From contig NZ_JAMXAX010000009.1 of assembly GCF_023913775.1 (NCBI RefSeq), positions 1-64,000 on the forward strand: a stretch of 64,000 bases of DNA, given 5' to 3'. Shown here one piece after another: positions 18,774-29,206 of this stretch. Every line of letters begins with the position of its first letter. The first letter of the stretch is position 1. Both the position numbers and the translations under genes were made by a program. The notes beneath the pieces are model-generated. The model saw nothing but the letters and a program-made list of their open reading frames with translations. It made no database searches and was not told where the DNA came from. This stretch comes from Acidovorax facilis. Lineage in GTDB: Bacteria > Pseudomonadota > Gammaproteobacteria > Burkholderiales > Burkholderiaceae_C.

Positions 18774-20528
18774 TCAGGCCCCACCGTGCAGCGATGCAGG
18801 GCGGGTATGCCGCGCAAGGCGTGCTTCGGTACGCTCCAGCACATGGCGGGCCATGGCCTGAGCCAGCGCCTCGTCGGCCAGGAACACCGTGCTGTCGCAT
18901 TCCTGCGCAAGCCGCCGCGCTTCATCGCCGCTGTGGCTGCGCACCACGGTTTCGATATGGGGGTTCAGTGTGCGCGCGGTGGTGATGATCTGCCGCACAT
19001 TCAGGGTGTCCGGCGTAGCAATGACCAGCATGGCGGCGCGGGCGATGTGCGCCTGTATGAGCACGGCAGGGTCCACCGCATCACCAAACACTGCTGCAAT
19101 GCCGGACTCCCGCAATGACTCCACCAGTTCGCGGTTCTGCTCGGCAACCACGAACGGGATGTCGTTGACCATCAGCACGTTGGCAACGCGGCGCCCCACC
19201 CTGCCGTATCCCACCAGCACCACCTGCCGCGCGAGATAGCGGGCGTCGGTGCTCATGGGCAGTTCGGCCAGGGGGTCGTCGCGCTGCTCCAGTCGCCGCG
19301 CCAATGCCGAACGGGCACGCAGCCAGGCCTGCAGCGGGGCAATGGCGTGAAAAAGCATCGGATTGAGCGCCATCGAGATCAACGCCCCCGCCAGCACCAG
19401 GCTGGCCCCTTCGGGCGGCAGCAGCCCCAGTGACGAACCCAGCGCCACCAGAATGAAAGAGAACTCCCCGATCTGGGCCAGGCTCGCCGAAACGGTGAGC
19501 GCCGTGTTGAGCGGGTAGCGAAATGCCAGCACCAGCGCGGCAGCCGCCAGCGTCTTGCCCAACATGATGATTGCCACCACCGCCAGCACCTGCAATGGCC
19601 GGCTCCACAACACGGCGGGGTCGAACAACATGCCCACCGAGACAAAAAACAGCACGGCAAAAGCGTCGCGCAGCGGCAAGGACTCTTGCGCAGCCCGGTG
19701 GCTGAATTCCGACTCGCGCATCACCATGCCGGCAAAAAAAGCCCCCAGCGCAAACGACACCCCAAACAGCGCGGCAGACCCAAACGCAATGCCCACCGCA
19801 GCGGCTACTACGCAGAGCGTGAACAGCTCCCGCGACCCCGTGCGCGCCACCTGCCAGAGCACCCAAGGGAACAGACGGCGCCCCACCAGCAGCATCAGCG
19901 CAACAAACCCTCCAACTTGCAGCAACGTCCATCCCAAGGTCTGCCACAGCGCCGCGCCATCCACGCCCTGGGCGGCGGAACCTTCCCCCCCTTTGCCGCC
20001 ACCCAGCCAGCCTGCCAGCGGCGGCAGCAACACCAGCACCAACACCATGGCCAGGTCTTCCACCACCAGCCAGCCCACGGCAATCCGCCCGGTGTGACTG
20101 TCCAGAATGCCCAGGGTCTCCAGCGCACGCAACAGCACCACCGTGCTAGCCACCGAGAGCGCCAAGCCAAACACCAAAGCCCCACCCAAGCCCCAGCCCC
20201 ACCAGGTGGCCAAAGCCATGCCCAGCGCCGTGGCCACCATCATCTGCACCACCGCCCCGGGCACCGCAATCTTGCGCACGGCCAGCAGATCACCCCACGA
20301 GAAATGCAGGCCGACGCCAAACATCAACAACATCACGCCGATTTCAGCCAACTGGCTGGCCATTGCCGCATCTGCCACAAAACCAGGTGTGTACGGCCCG
20401 ATGACCACGCCCGCCAGCAGATACCCGATCAACGCTGGCAACCGCAACCGCGTAGCCACAAAACCCAACGCCAGGGCCAGCCCAAGCGCGGCAGCGATGG
20501 TGTGTATGAGCGTGACGCTGTGCGGCAT
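18774..20528 (-). CDS. Kef/YbaL-type monovalent cation:proton antiporter with TrkA-N domain
   Basis: 584 aa. Twelve or so hydrophobic segments form a CPA2 domain (about 1-390; GYLLAGVVIGPYTPG, GVSFALGAFFAGMVM). A TrkA-N Rossmann domain follows (about 425-545; VVLVGYGRVGRRVANVL, FGDAVDPAVL), then a short C-terminal helix. YbaL/KefB relatives exchange K+ or Na+ for H+ under nucleotide or thiol control. It is the last host protein gene before the prophage. Confidence 0.88.
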   Translation of the reverse strand: MPHSVTLIHTIAAALGLALALGFVATRLRLPALIGYLLAGVVIGPYTPGFVADAAMASQLAEIGVMLLMFGVGLHFSWGDLLAVRKIAVPGAVVQMMVATALGMALATWWGWGLGGALVFGLALSVASTVVLLRALETLGILDSHTGRIAVGWLVVEDLAMVLVLVLLPPLAGWLGGGKGGEGSAAQGVDGAALWQTLGWTLLQVGGFVALMLLVGRRLFPWVLWQVARTGSRELFTLCVVAAAVGIAFGSAALFGVSFALGAFFAGMVMRESEFSHRAAQESLPLRDAFAVLFFVSVGMLFDPAVLWSRPLQVLAVVAIIMLGKTLAAAALVLAFRYPLNTALTVSASLAQIGEFSFILVALGSSLGLLPPEGASLVLAGALISMALNPMLFHAIAPLQAWLRARSALARRLEQRDDPLAELPMSTDARYLARQVVLVGYGRVGRRVANVLMVNDIPFVVAEQNRELVESLRESGIAAVFGDAVDPAVLIQAHIARAAMLVIATPDTLNVRQIITTARTLNPHIETVVRSHSGDEARRLAQECDSTVFLADEALAQAMARHVLERTEARLARHTRPASLHGGA

Positions 20529-20735
20529 GGTGCGGGCGGGGTGGGGGAATGCGTTAGCGGGTAGGTGACCTCGTTATACCCGCATCCACAGGGCTTTTGC
20601 TACTACCAACATCGGAGCCGCCATCTTCGGGCCAGCTCCGCACGCAGGGTATGATTCGCGGTCTGCGCTACAGCGCAGTTGCGAAATGTTTTGCAATACA
20701 AGCAAGTAGGCGCTTCTCTGCAAAAAGCTTGTCTA
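20529..20735. other. host intergenic region ahead of tRNA-Arg
   Basis: A non-coding gap between the Kef-type start and the tRNA-Arg gene. It should hold the tRNA promoter and the Kef-type 5' region. I see no ORF or structure that can be named with confidence. Confidence 0.5.
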
Positions 20736-20779
20736 CTGCCCGTAGCTCAACTGGATAGAGCAATAGCCTTCTAAGCTGT
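20736..20779 (+). tRNA. 5' part of tRNA-Arg(UCU), split by the prophage (attL side)
   Basis: Acceptor CTGCCCG, TA, D-arm GCTC-AACTGGATA-GAGC and anticodon arm ATAGC-CTTCTAA-GCTGT with anticodon TCT are clear. Downstream sequence gives no normal T-arm; CGGGCTG at 20801-20807 matches the acceptor at only six of seven positions. The gene therefore appears broken within or just after the anticodon arm, a usual crossover site for tyrosine integrases. The probable shared core is CTTCTAAGCT (20768-20777). The other junction lies outside the window. Confidence 0.75.
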
Positions 20780-20891
20780 TCGGAAAATCAAGGATTCATG
20801 CGGGCTGCGAGACGTTTTCCGATTCGCAATCCTGTATGTTTAACCAGCGATCTAGGCCGCATTCTTTCGTTGTTGGTGACGGTGTTGCGTA

Positions 20892-21080
20892 TCACGACAC
20901 CAGCCGCTCCCCCGTCTCAAACGCCTCGCGCCCATCCAAGCTGTTGTGCATCCACATGTCCGGATCTTCCGCATCCTCGACCGGCCTGCACCAGCACTTG
21001 CTTGTGTAGTCGTGCGGGCGGTAGTCGTCCATCGGTGTGATGTGGATTCCGTCGTCGGTGGAGGCGACAAGCCAGGTCAT
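20892..21080 (-). CDS. small phage protein, function unknown
   Basis: 62 aa, acidic, beginning MTWLVASTDDGIHITPMDD. It is the last prophage gene next to attL. No domain is recognised. Its downstream flank (20781-20821) holds a CGGAAAA...TTTTCCG inverted repeat that could end the minus-strand transcript. Confidence 0.55.
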   Translation of the reverse strand: MTWLVASTDDGIHITPMDDYRPHDYTSKCWCRPVEDAEDPDMWMHNSLDGREAFETGERLVS

Positions 21081-21154
21081 GGTGTTTGGTGTCGGCCTGG
21101 CTGGGCGAACCACTTGGCCATCCCGGCGCACCGGGGCGGGCCTTGCCGACGTGA

Positions 21155-21652
21155 TCAGAAGCAGGCGATCCGCTCGTCCAAGATGCCGGAGTAGACGGCC
21201 ATGGCCTTCGACTGCTGGGCAAGGCGCTCCTGCTCGTCGGGAGGTAGTTTGGTGAACAATGGGTTGTCCAAAATGAAGGCGTCCAGCTTGGAGAGGCGCT
21301 CGTCCAGTTCGCGCTTTTCGTCCAGCACGCGCTGCTGGTGTGGCGGATGCGTGCTGGCAGCTGGTGATGGCTCGGCGTCGTAGGTCGCCTCGAAAATGTC
21401 GCGCTTGCAAGGATAGATTTCACCCTTCACACCCGTAATCAGCATGTCGCCCGGGCCCATTTTCATGGTGCCTTCGAGTGTCGGAATCAGGTAGCAGGTG
21501 TCGTTCTCGTGGCTGATGTGGTGCCCGACATAGGTGAAGGACCAGGGCATCCCGCCGTTGATCGATTCCGGCGCCACCCTGCGGCCGTGGTCCACCAGCT
21601 CTTGAAAGGTGATGGCTTCAACGGTGACGGGCTTCTTTGTGAACTTTGCCAT
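21155..21652 (-). CDS. conserved phage protein of unknown function
   Basis: 165 aa. The first 95 residues (MAKFTKKPVTVEAITF ... GDMLITGVKGEIYPCKRDIF) match a domain often seen in phage morphogenesis and tail-end clusters, with a beta-rich 'intact/gated' look. Residues 105-165 are helical with LDEKRELDERLSKLDAF and LPPDEQERLAQQ, a segment found in many phage proteins that bind structural complexes. The role is not known. Confidence 0.65.
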   Translation of the reverse strand: MAKFTKKPVTVEAITFQELVDHGRRVAPESINGGMPWSFTYVGHHISHENDTCYLIPTLEGTMKMGPGDMLITGVKGEIYPCKRDIFEATYDAEPSPAASTHPPHQQRVLDEKRELDERLSKLDAFILDNPLFTKLPPDEQERLAQQSKAMAVYSGILDERIACF

Positions 21653-21731
21653 TTGGGTTTCTCAGTGTGTTGACCCGGCAACCGGCCGGGACGGGTTGAA
21701 AGATGCTGGCAATCGGTGGAGAATCCGAGCC

Positions 21732-22049
21732 ATGAATCCGCAATGGGAAACCTTCTGGAAGCAAGACTTGGAACGCCGCGCAGAGGAAGCGCGGGCTCCA
21801 ATGGAGCGAAACCGTTGCCTCATGGATGTGTACCATGCAAAAGTGGACGCATACATCGCAATTGCTGAGCGAGCGGTATTCAACAAGGACCACCCGCTTG
21901 TGCAAGAAATGGCAAGGCAATTGCCGGACATACCTGCAATGAAGCCCCCGGAATTTGACGTTGCGACAATCGACATTCCTTCGTTCGACATTCAGCCTCC
22001 GTCGATACCGGTGTTGGACATTCCTGATTTCCAGTTACAGAAGCCGTGA
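21732..22049 (+). CDS. orphan + strand phage protein with Pro/Ile/Asp repeats
   Basis: 105 aa, on the strand opposite to its neighbours. The N-terminal half is helical and charged. The C-terminal 40 residues repeat a Pro-Asp-Ile theme (FDVATIDIPSFDIQPPSIPV), similar in style to the N-terminus of the 606-aa virion protein at 26947-28767. It ends 4 bases before the Rz stop. Its position and strand suggest a moron. Function unknown. Confidence 0.55.
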   Translation: MNPQWETFWKQDLERRAEEARAPMERNRCLMDVYHAKVDAYIAIAERAVFNKDHPLVQEMARQLPDIPAMKPPEFDVATIDIPSFDIQPPSIPVLDIPDFQLQKP

Positions 22050-22052
22050 CCA

Positions 22053-22598
22053 TCAAGGCGCCATCAGCGCCCGGTCTGCATCAATCTGTCCGCGCAGCAA
22101 AACTACCTCTGCGTCGCGCCGGGCAAGAGCTTCTCTGTGTTCTGCAACCACTCCTGCCCCCTCGACAATGTGGCGGTCGAAGGCTTCAAGTCGATTTGCG
22201 AGATCGCGGCGGGCAGCGTCGTCGGCTTGGGCTTGCGCGCGATAAGTGGCGGCTCGGCGGTCTGCATCGAGGCGCAGCCGCTCAACGCGAGCAAGATCAG
22301 CGCGAGCAATGGCATCGCGCACAGGTTGCGAAGTGGTGAAGGCATCGGAGTTCTCCTGTGTGGCGGTGGCGTGGGTAGATTCCTTGCCTGCCGTTTTCGT
22401 CTCGTCGGCGCGCGCGGCTTCGGAGCGCTTGAGGCTGGCTTCTGCGTGCTTGGCATGTATGCCAGCGATCTGCGCGTCGTAGCGCCACGCCTGCACCTTC
22501 CAGCCACCAGCAAACGCAATGGCGCCAGCGGCAAGGGCTGTGGCCACGTAGGTGTATAGGCCGGGGATCACCGCCACGCCCTCCACCAGAACCACCAC
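22053..22598 (-). CDS. Rz-like inner-membrane spanin subunit
   Basis: 181 aa. One N-terminal membrane segment (YVATALAAGAIAFAGG) precedes a long charged helix (RSEAARADETKTAGKES, ADLARVERLRLDADRRAA), the layout of i-spanins and DUF2514 proteins. It would fuse inner and outer membranes at lysis with the Rz1 product encoded inside it in another frame. Its place in the cassette is endolysin, lipoprotein, Rz. Confidence 0.75.
   Translation of the reverse strand: MVVLVEGVAVIPGLYTYVATALAAGAIAFAGGWKVQAWRYDAQIAGIHAKHAEASLKRSEAARADETKTAGKESTHATATQENSDAFTTSQPVRDAIARADLARVERLRLDADRRAATYRAQAQADDAARRDLANRLEAFDRHIVEGAGVVAEHREALARRDAEVVLLRGQIDADRALMAP
22103..22345 (-). CDS. Rz1-like outer-membrane spanin lipoprotein, nested in Rz
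   Basis: 80 aa, wholly inside the Rz gene in a different frame, as in lambda. A signal sequence with lipobox LSGC near residue 23 is followed by a Pro-containing short mature part (EPPLIARKPKPTTLPAAI). The lipobox plus nesting makes this the o-spanin candidate. Confidence 0.75.
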   Translation of the reverse strand: MPSPLRNLCAMPLLALILLALSGCASMQTAEPPLIARKPKPTTLPAAISQIDLKPSTATLSRGQEWLQNTEKLLPGATQR

Positions 22599-22620
22599 AT
22601 TGCGATCAGGATGGGATTCA

Positions 22621-22830
22621 TCAGATGCTCCCTTTCTGCCGCTGGATGCCAGCCTTCACGCCCAGGCTGAAAAAGTGCTTTGCCAAGCCTTCCAGCTGGC
22701 GCTCAGACCACGGCGTGCAACCAACTTCAGCGCACTCCTTGGCATCGTCGGCAGAAACTTCAAGGCCCTTGGTGGTTGCGCAGCCGGTGAGCAATGCGGC
22801 GGCGGACAGGATCAGTGCAATGTTCTTCAT
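22621..22830 (-). CDS. small phage lipoprotein in the lysis cassette
   Basis: 69 aa with signal and lipobox LTGC near residue 17, followed by an acidic Cys-containing segment (DAKECAEVGCTPWSE). It lies between Rz and the endolysin gene, whose stop it overlaps. It may protect against superinfection or aid lysis; nothing in the sequence decides this. Confidence 0.65.
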   Translation of the reverse strand: MKNIALILSAAALLTGCATTKGLEVSADDAKECAEVGCTPWSERQLEGLAKHFFSLGVKAGIQRQKGSI

Positions 22831-23465
22831 GCTGGCGCTCCAAGCCGCCAAGTGCGGCAAATCTCGTCGTTGGAATCCCCGCGCAGCTGCAGGCCTGGCA
22901 GGACGGTGGACACACCTTGGACCGTGCCCCGGTTCCAGCGCGTGTTTTCTCGGCAGGCACCCAGCCAGTCACCGGCATTGGCCTTTCGGCGCATGGTGCT
23001 GTCGAAGAAGTTGCCTTCGCCCTTGTTGTGGAGGAAGTCGAGAAACGTGGCTTGCTGGAAAGGGTCATAGGTCTTCCAGTGCGTGAGCAGGCGCGCAGCC
23101 TCCACCTCGTAGCCGACATACCGGCGCTTCTCCAGCCGGTAGCACTCGGCGGGGCTGTAGTAGCGGCCAGCCACCACCTCTCTGCCGGTCAGGCCATTGC
23201 AGACGGTCAGCGGGCGGCCTTTGCCCAGCTTGTCCACGTAGGGTGTGCCGATGTGGCGATTGCTGGATTCGTAGAAGCTGGCCATCACCATCGCAATGCG
23301 GATGGCGTCCGAAACTTCGGGGTCAGCGGCCACGGCCTGGATGTAGGCGTTGGTATTGGCCTCGCGTGTCGCGGCTTCGTCCACGTAATAGGCCCCGCCA
23401 CCCGCGCCGATCAGCAGCACCAGGGCCGCGATGCTGGTTCTAAGTTGGGCGGGGACGCGACTCAT
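22827..23465 (-). CDS. endolysin, GH24/P1-Lyz-like with SAR signal-anchor
   Basis: 212 aa. A weakly hydrophobic Gly/Ala-rich N-terminal segment (AALVLLIGAGGGAYYV) fits a signal-arrest-release domain. The catalytic region ESSNRHIGTPYVDKLGKG followed by PLTVCNGLTG resembles the Glu-Asp-Thr triad of phage muramidases. Cysteines (CNG, AEC, GAC) could give the disulfide control known in P1 Lyz. It overlaps the holin gene (ATGA at 23462). Confidence 0.78.
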   Translation of the reverse strand: MSRVPAQLRTSIAALVLLIGAGGGAYYVDEAATREANTNAYIQAVAADPEVSDAIRIAMVMASFYESSNRHIGTPYVDKLGKGRPLTVCNGLTGREVVAGRYYSPAECYRLEKRRYVGYEVEAARLLTHWKTYDPFQQATFLDFLHNKGEGNFFDSTMRRKANAGDWLGACRENTRWNRGTVQGVSTVLPGLQLRGDSNDEICRTWRLGAPA

Positions 23466-23761
23466 TCGTCTGCCCCAAGCTCGCCAAGATCCGTATTGCT
23501 AGAGATCGGCCTGCCCGTGGCCCGCATCATCTCCATGCGCAGCTGGCTTTCCTGCTCCTTCAACTGGTAGTAGCGCGCCGTCCGCTTGAACGCCTCGCGC
23601 TTGTAGTACCAAGTGATCAGCAGGCCGATGATTGCCACCGCCGCGCCTATGTAGGCCGCAATGTCGGTGGATGAGAGCTTGCCGAAAACAGCCATCGATC
23701 CGCCAAAGATCGTGGCTTTGTTCCCGGCCGCGCCAATGGCTTCGAGGGTTTCTGTCTTCAT
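23462..23761 (-). CDS. holin
   Basis: 99 aa. Hydrophobic segments at about 15-28 and 33-52 (IAAYIGAAVAIIGLLITWYY) are followed by a strongly charged C-terminal helix (KREAFKRTARYYQLKEQE), the class II/HP1-type layout. It starts the lysis operon and lies directly behind a copy of the bipartite promoter element, with the start codon 8 bases from its second box. Confidence 0.78.
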   Translation of the reverse strand: MKTETLEAIGAAGNKATIFGGSMAVFGKLSSTDIAAYIGAAVAIIGLLITWYYKREAFKRTARYYQLKEQESQLRMEMMRATGRPISSNTDLGELGADE

Positions 23762-23769
23762 GAGCCCGG

Positions 23770-23814
23770 ATGATCCGGGCCATGAAACATGCGGTCGAAC
23801 CCTACTGGGGGGCG
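23770..23814 (-). promoter_or_regulatory. bipartite phage element, copy 1 (ahead of the holin gene)
   Basis: Reading the minus strand, CAGTAGGGTT is at 23807-23798. The second box 18 bases downstream is poorly kept. The holin ATG lies at the expected distance. It overlaps the last codons of the upstream gene. Confidence 0.6.
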
Positions 23815-24123
23815 TTGTTTCGCGACGTGTAGCGCGGACCGTTTGGCGGGTGGTACTCGCTCGGGTAGTTCTTGCGCTCGAACTCCTTGGTGTAGGCGTT
23901 CTTGCAGTGGTCTGGCCCCTGCCAGATGAACAGCAGGTTGATGGGCTTCATGGTCAGCCTGCCCAGGATCTTCCCGTCTCGCCACGCGCGGTAGCTGCGT
24001 GCTGACAGGGTTTCGTCGGCGTAGCTGATCGTGCCGTCGAGCGGTGGAATCAGCGCGTTTGCAAGTTGGTCGAGTGCTATAAAAATTTGTTGTAGGTACT
24101 CCAGGGCCAGCGCCCACACGTTC

Positions 24124-26893
<2,770 letters not shown>

Positions 26894-26900
26894 GCCCCGC

Positions 26901-26945
26901 AGTGTTCCGACTGCAGGGCATGGGCGCCAACCCTACTGGGGGGCG
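26901..26945 (-). promoter_or_regulatory. bipartite phage element, copy 2
   Basis: Minus strand: CAGTAGGGTT (26938-26929), 18-base spacer, TCGGAACACT (26910-26901), then 7 bases and the ATG of the gene at 26893. Both boxes are perfect. Confidence 0.75.
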
Positions 26946-26946
26946 T

Positions 26947-28767
26947 TTAAATGGTCTGCGAAATCTGCAATGAAGAGCTGCCGCTGATCTGCGCCGATGC
27001 AGATACTGCCGTCCAGGCGCTGGCCACTTGCTGCGACATGGCGGCCAGGGCCACCTTGTTGGCATCGAGTCGCGCATCGCCTGCGTGCATCACGGCCTCG
27101 GCGTTCTGCTTGGCGGCTTGGAATGTGATGTTCATCCCGGCTTCGTACTCCTTGATCTTGGATTCCCAGAGACGAGTGAACATGCCAGCCTTCGACTCCA
27201 GGGCAGCAGATGCCACGCGGTAGCCGTCCATCATGATGTTGGACTGGCGGGCTGCAGCATCTACCTTCGCGGTTTGCGCCGCTACCTGCGCTTTCCAGCC
27301 ATCCCACTCCAGGCCCTTGGCGGAAACAAGCGCTTGGAACTTCGCCACCTCGGCCCGCGCCTTCTCGGCCTGTGCGCCCACCTTGGAGCCATAGGCGCGC
27401 GTCAGGGCGCCGAATGCCTCGGCCTTGGTGCCCTCTGCGCTGATAGTGGCCTTGTACAAATCGGCCTTGGCAGTCTCGGCGTTGACGGTGGCCACGAAGG
27501 CACGCACCTGCTCGGCACCGGCTTGGATGCGCGTGCGCTCCAGTTCCACCAGGGTCTGGGCTGCACTCACCCGGGCCTTGTAGATTTCCACCGCAGCCAT
27601 GCGGCCTTCGATCTCGGCCTTGTAGCGGTCCACCAGCGACTTGTTGATGTCGGCCTTTGTTTGCTCGGCCGACAACAGCGCCTTGAACACCTCCACCTTA
27701 TTGAGCTCGGCCTTGATGACGGTGTCATAGGCGTTGGCATAGGCCTGGTAGCCCGCCAGCAAGGCTTTGTAGTGCTCCACGGCGGCGTTGTGCACGTCGA
27801 TGGCGTTTTGCGCCACGGCCTTCGCGGCGTCGATGGCCAGCACCTCCATCTTGTAGGCGTCCTCCAGCAGCGTGCCTTCCAAGCGCAGTGCAAGGTCAGT
27901 TGCCTGCTGCATGTTGGCCTGGGCGAGTTCGGCTTGCTTGATGGCGATGTCGCGTGACAGGCCGGACAGCTTTTCGTGATATTCGCGGCGGGCGTCGGCA
28001 AGTTGCCCGGCAAGTGCGCCCGATGGCAAGGGGAATCCCATAGCCTCCGCTGCGCGCATTACCTCTTGCTCGCGGGCCAGCGCCACCTTGGTTTCGCGGT
28101 CCAGCGCCCGGCCAAAGATCGCGGCCTCGTCGGCAGCGGTGAGCCCGGTCCCGCCTTGGATGCGCTCGTTCAGCCGGGCCTTGAGGTTGTCCAGAAGCTG
28201 CGAGGCATACCGCGCGTTCGGCGTGAACGAGAGCGGGGCGGGCTGCAGAATCGACAGCTCGGGGATGTCGTCCAGCTTGGCTAGCCGGTCCTCGTGCAGG
28301 TTGATACCGCCGAAGGTGTGGGTCTGCAGCGCCAGGAATGTTGGCAGGTCGGGCAGCACCACCTCGGGGGCGTCCGGCACCGCCACTTCGCGGACCTCTG
28401 GCAACGCGGGCGCCTGGCCAATGTTCAGCGTCGGGGCCACGCCGAAGTTCAGCTCGGGCATCTCCAGGGTCATGTCATCAATGGCGACACTGCCCAGCGA
28501 TTCCGTGAACGGCGTGGGCTTGCCGGTGGGCTCCACGAACTCCACCGATGGCAGCGTGGGGGTCGTGGGAAGCTCTGGCAGTGTTGGCGCGGCGATGGAT
28601 TGCCATTGCACGCTTACCGTGGGCGGCTGGTAGAAGTTGTCCGTCAGCTTGGCAACGAACTCATCCACGCGCCCCAAGGCTTCTTCGGCCAGCTCAATGG
28701 AGCGCTCGTATTTGTCCTCGACGATGGATGCCGGGCCGTCAAAGTTGAAATTGTCAATCGTGGCCAT
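26947..28767 (-). CDS. long coiled-coil virion protein
   Basis: 606 aa. Residues 40-160 are Pro-rich with a repeated 'P-x-L-P' style (TLPELPTTPTLPSVEF, PDAPEVVLPDLPTF). Residues 170-580 are nearly all alpha-helical and alanine-rich with repeated YKA motifs (VDRYKAEIEG, VEIYKARVSA, ADLYKATISA). This suggests an elongated stalk or internal virion protein. No enzymatic motif. Confidence 0.7.
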   Translation of the reverse strand: MATIDNFNFDGPASIVEDKYERSIELAEEALGRVDEFVAKLTDNFYQPPTVSVQWQSIAAPTLPELPTTPTLPSVEFVEPTGKPTPFTESLGSVAIDDMTLEMPELNFGVAPTLNIGQAPALPEVREVAVPDAPEVVLPDLPTFLALQTHTFGGINLHEDRLAKLDDIPELSILQPAPLSFTPNARYASQLLDNLKARLNERIQGGTGLTAADEAAIFGRALDRETKVALAREQEVMRAAEAMGFPLPSGALAGQLADARREYHEKLSGLSRDIAIKQAELAQANMQQATDLALRLEGTLLEDAYKMEVLAIDAAKAVAQNAIDVHNAAVEHYKALLAGYQAYANAYDTVIKAELNKVEVFKALLSAEQTKADINKSLVDRYKAEIEGRMAAVEIYKARVSAAQTLVELERTRIQAGAEQVRAFVATVNAETAKADLYKATISAEGTKAEAFGALTRAYGSKVGAQAEKARAEVAKFQALVSAKGLEWDGWKAQVAAQTAKVDAAARQSNIMMDGYRVASAALESKAGMFTRLWESKIKEYEAGMNITFQAAKQNAEAVMHAGDARLDANKVALAAMSQQVASAWTAVSASAQISGSSSLQISQTI

Positions 28768-28768
28768 T

Positions 28769-29206
28769 TCAGACCCTCCTTGTCTTCGATGCGAGGTTGA
28801 GGATTTCCACGCGGTCCAGTGAGAACGCCTGTCCGGCCGGATTGCTCAGGCTGAACCCCAGGTAGTTCTCCCGGATGCCCCTGCCCACCTGGCACCGGGT
28901 TTGGCCGCTCGGGCGCAGCGGGAACGAATAGGCCCACGAATGCCGGGCTCCATGCACCGTGAAGCGCAGGCATCCGCTACCCACGGCCGACACATAGACC
29001 ATGTCGATGGCTTGTTTGAGCGTGGTTTCGCGCAGCGTGGACGGCAAGCGGATGTCGGCCACGATCAGTGCGCCGTCGTCGGTTTCGCCGCCGAACTCGA
29101 ACAGCCCAGCCGACGAACCTGCGTGTGTGGGGGTGATGCTCTGGAATGCGTGCCCCGTGTATTCGGTCACGGCTCCAAGAAGGGTGTTGCAGACAATGGC
29201 GGTCAA
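28769..29206 (-). CDS. phage structural protein, beta-rich
   Basis: 145 aa. Beta-rich with hydrophobic-polar alternation (GALIVADIRLPSTLRETTLK). No family recognised. It is coupled to the 766-aa gene upstream (ATGA at 29203) and followed by the coiled-coil gene after one base. Confidence 0.6.
   Translation of the reverse strand: MTAIVCNTLLGAVTEYTGHAFQSITPTHAGSSAGLFEFGGETDDGALIVADIRLPSTLRETTLKQAIDMVYVSAVGSGCLRFTVHGARHSWAYSFPLRPSGQTRCQVGRGIRENYLGFSLSNPAGQAFSLDRVEILNLASKTRRV

Noticed and set aside
22597-22640. Other CTGATGA-like cores that could be a second hammerhead
   Set aside because: Sites near 22619, 42066, 48005, 51037 and 59852 (minus strand) lack GAAA and the helices.
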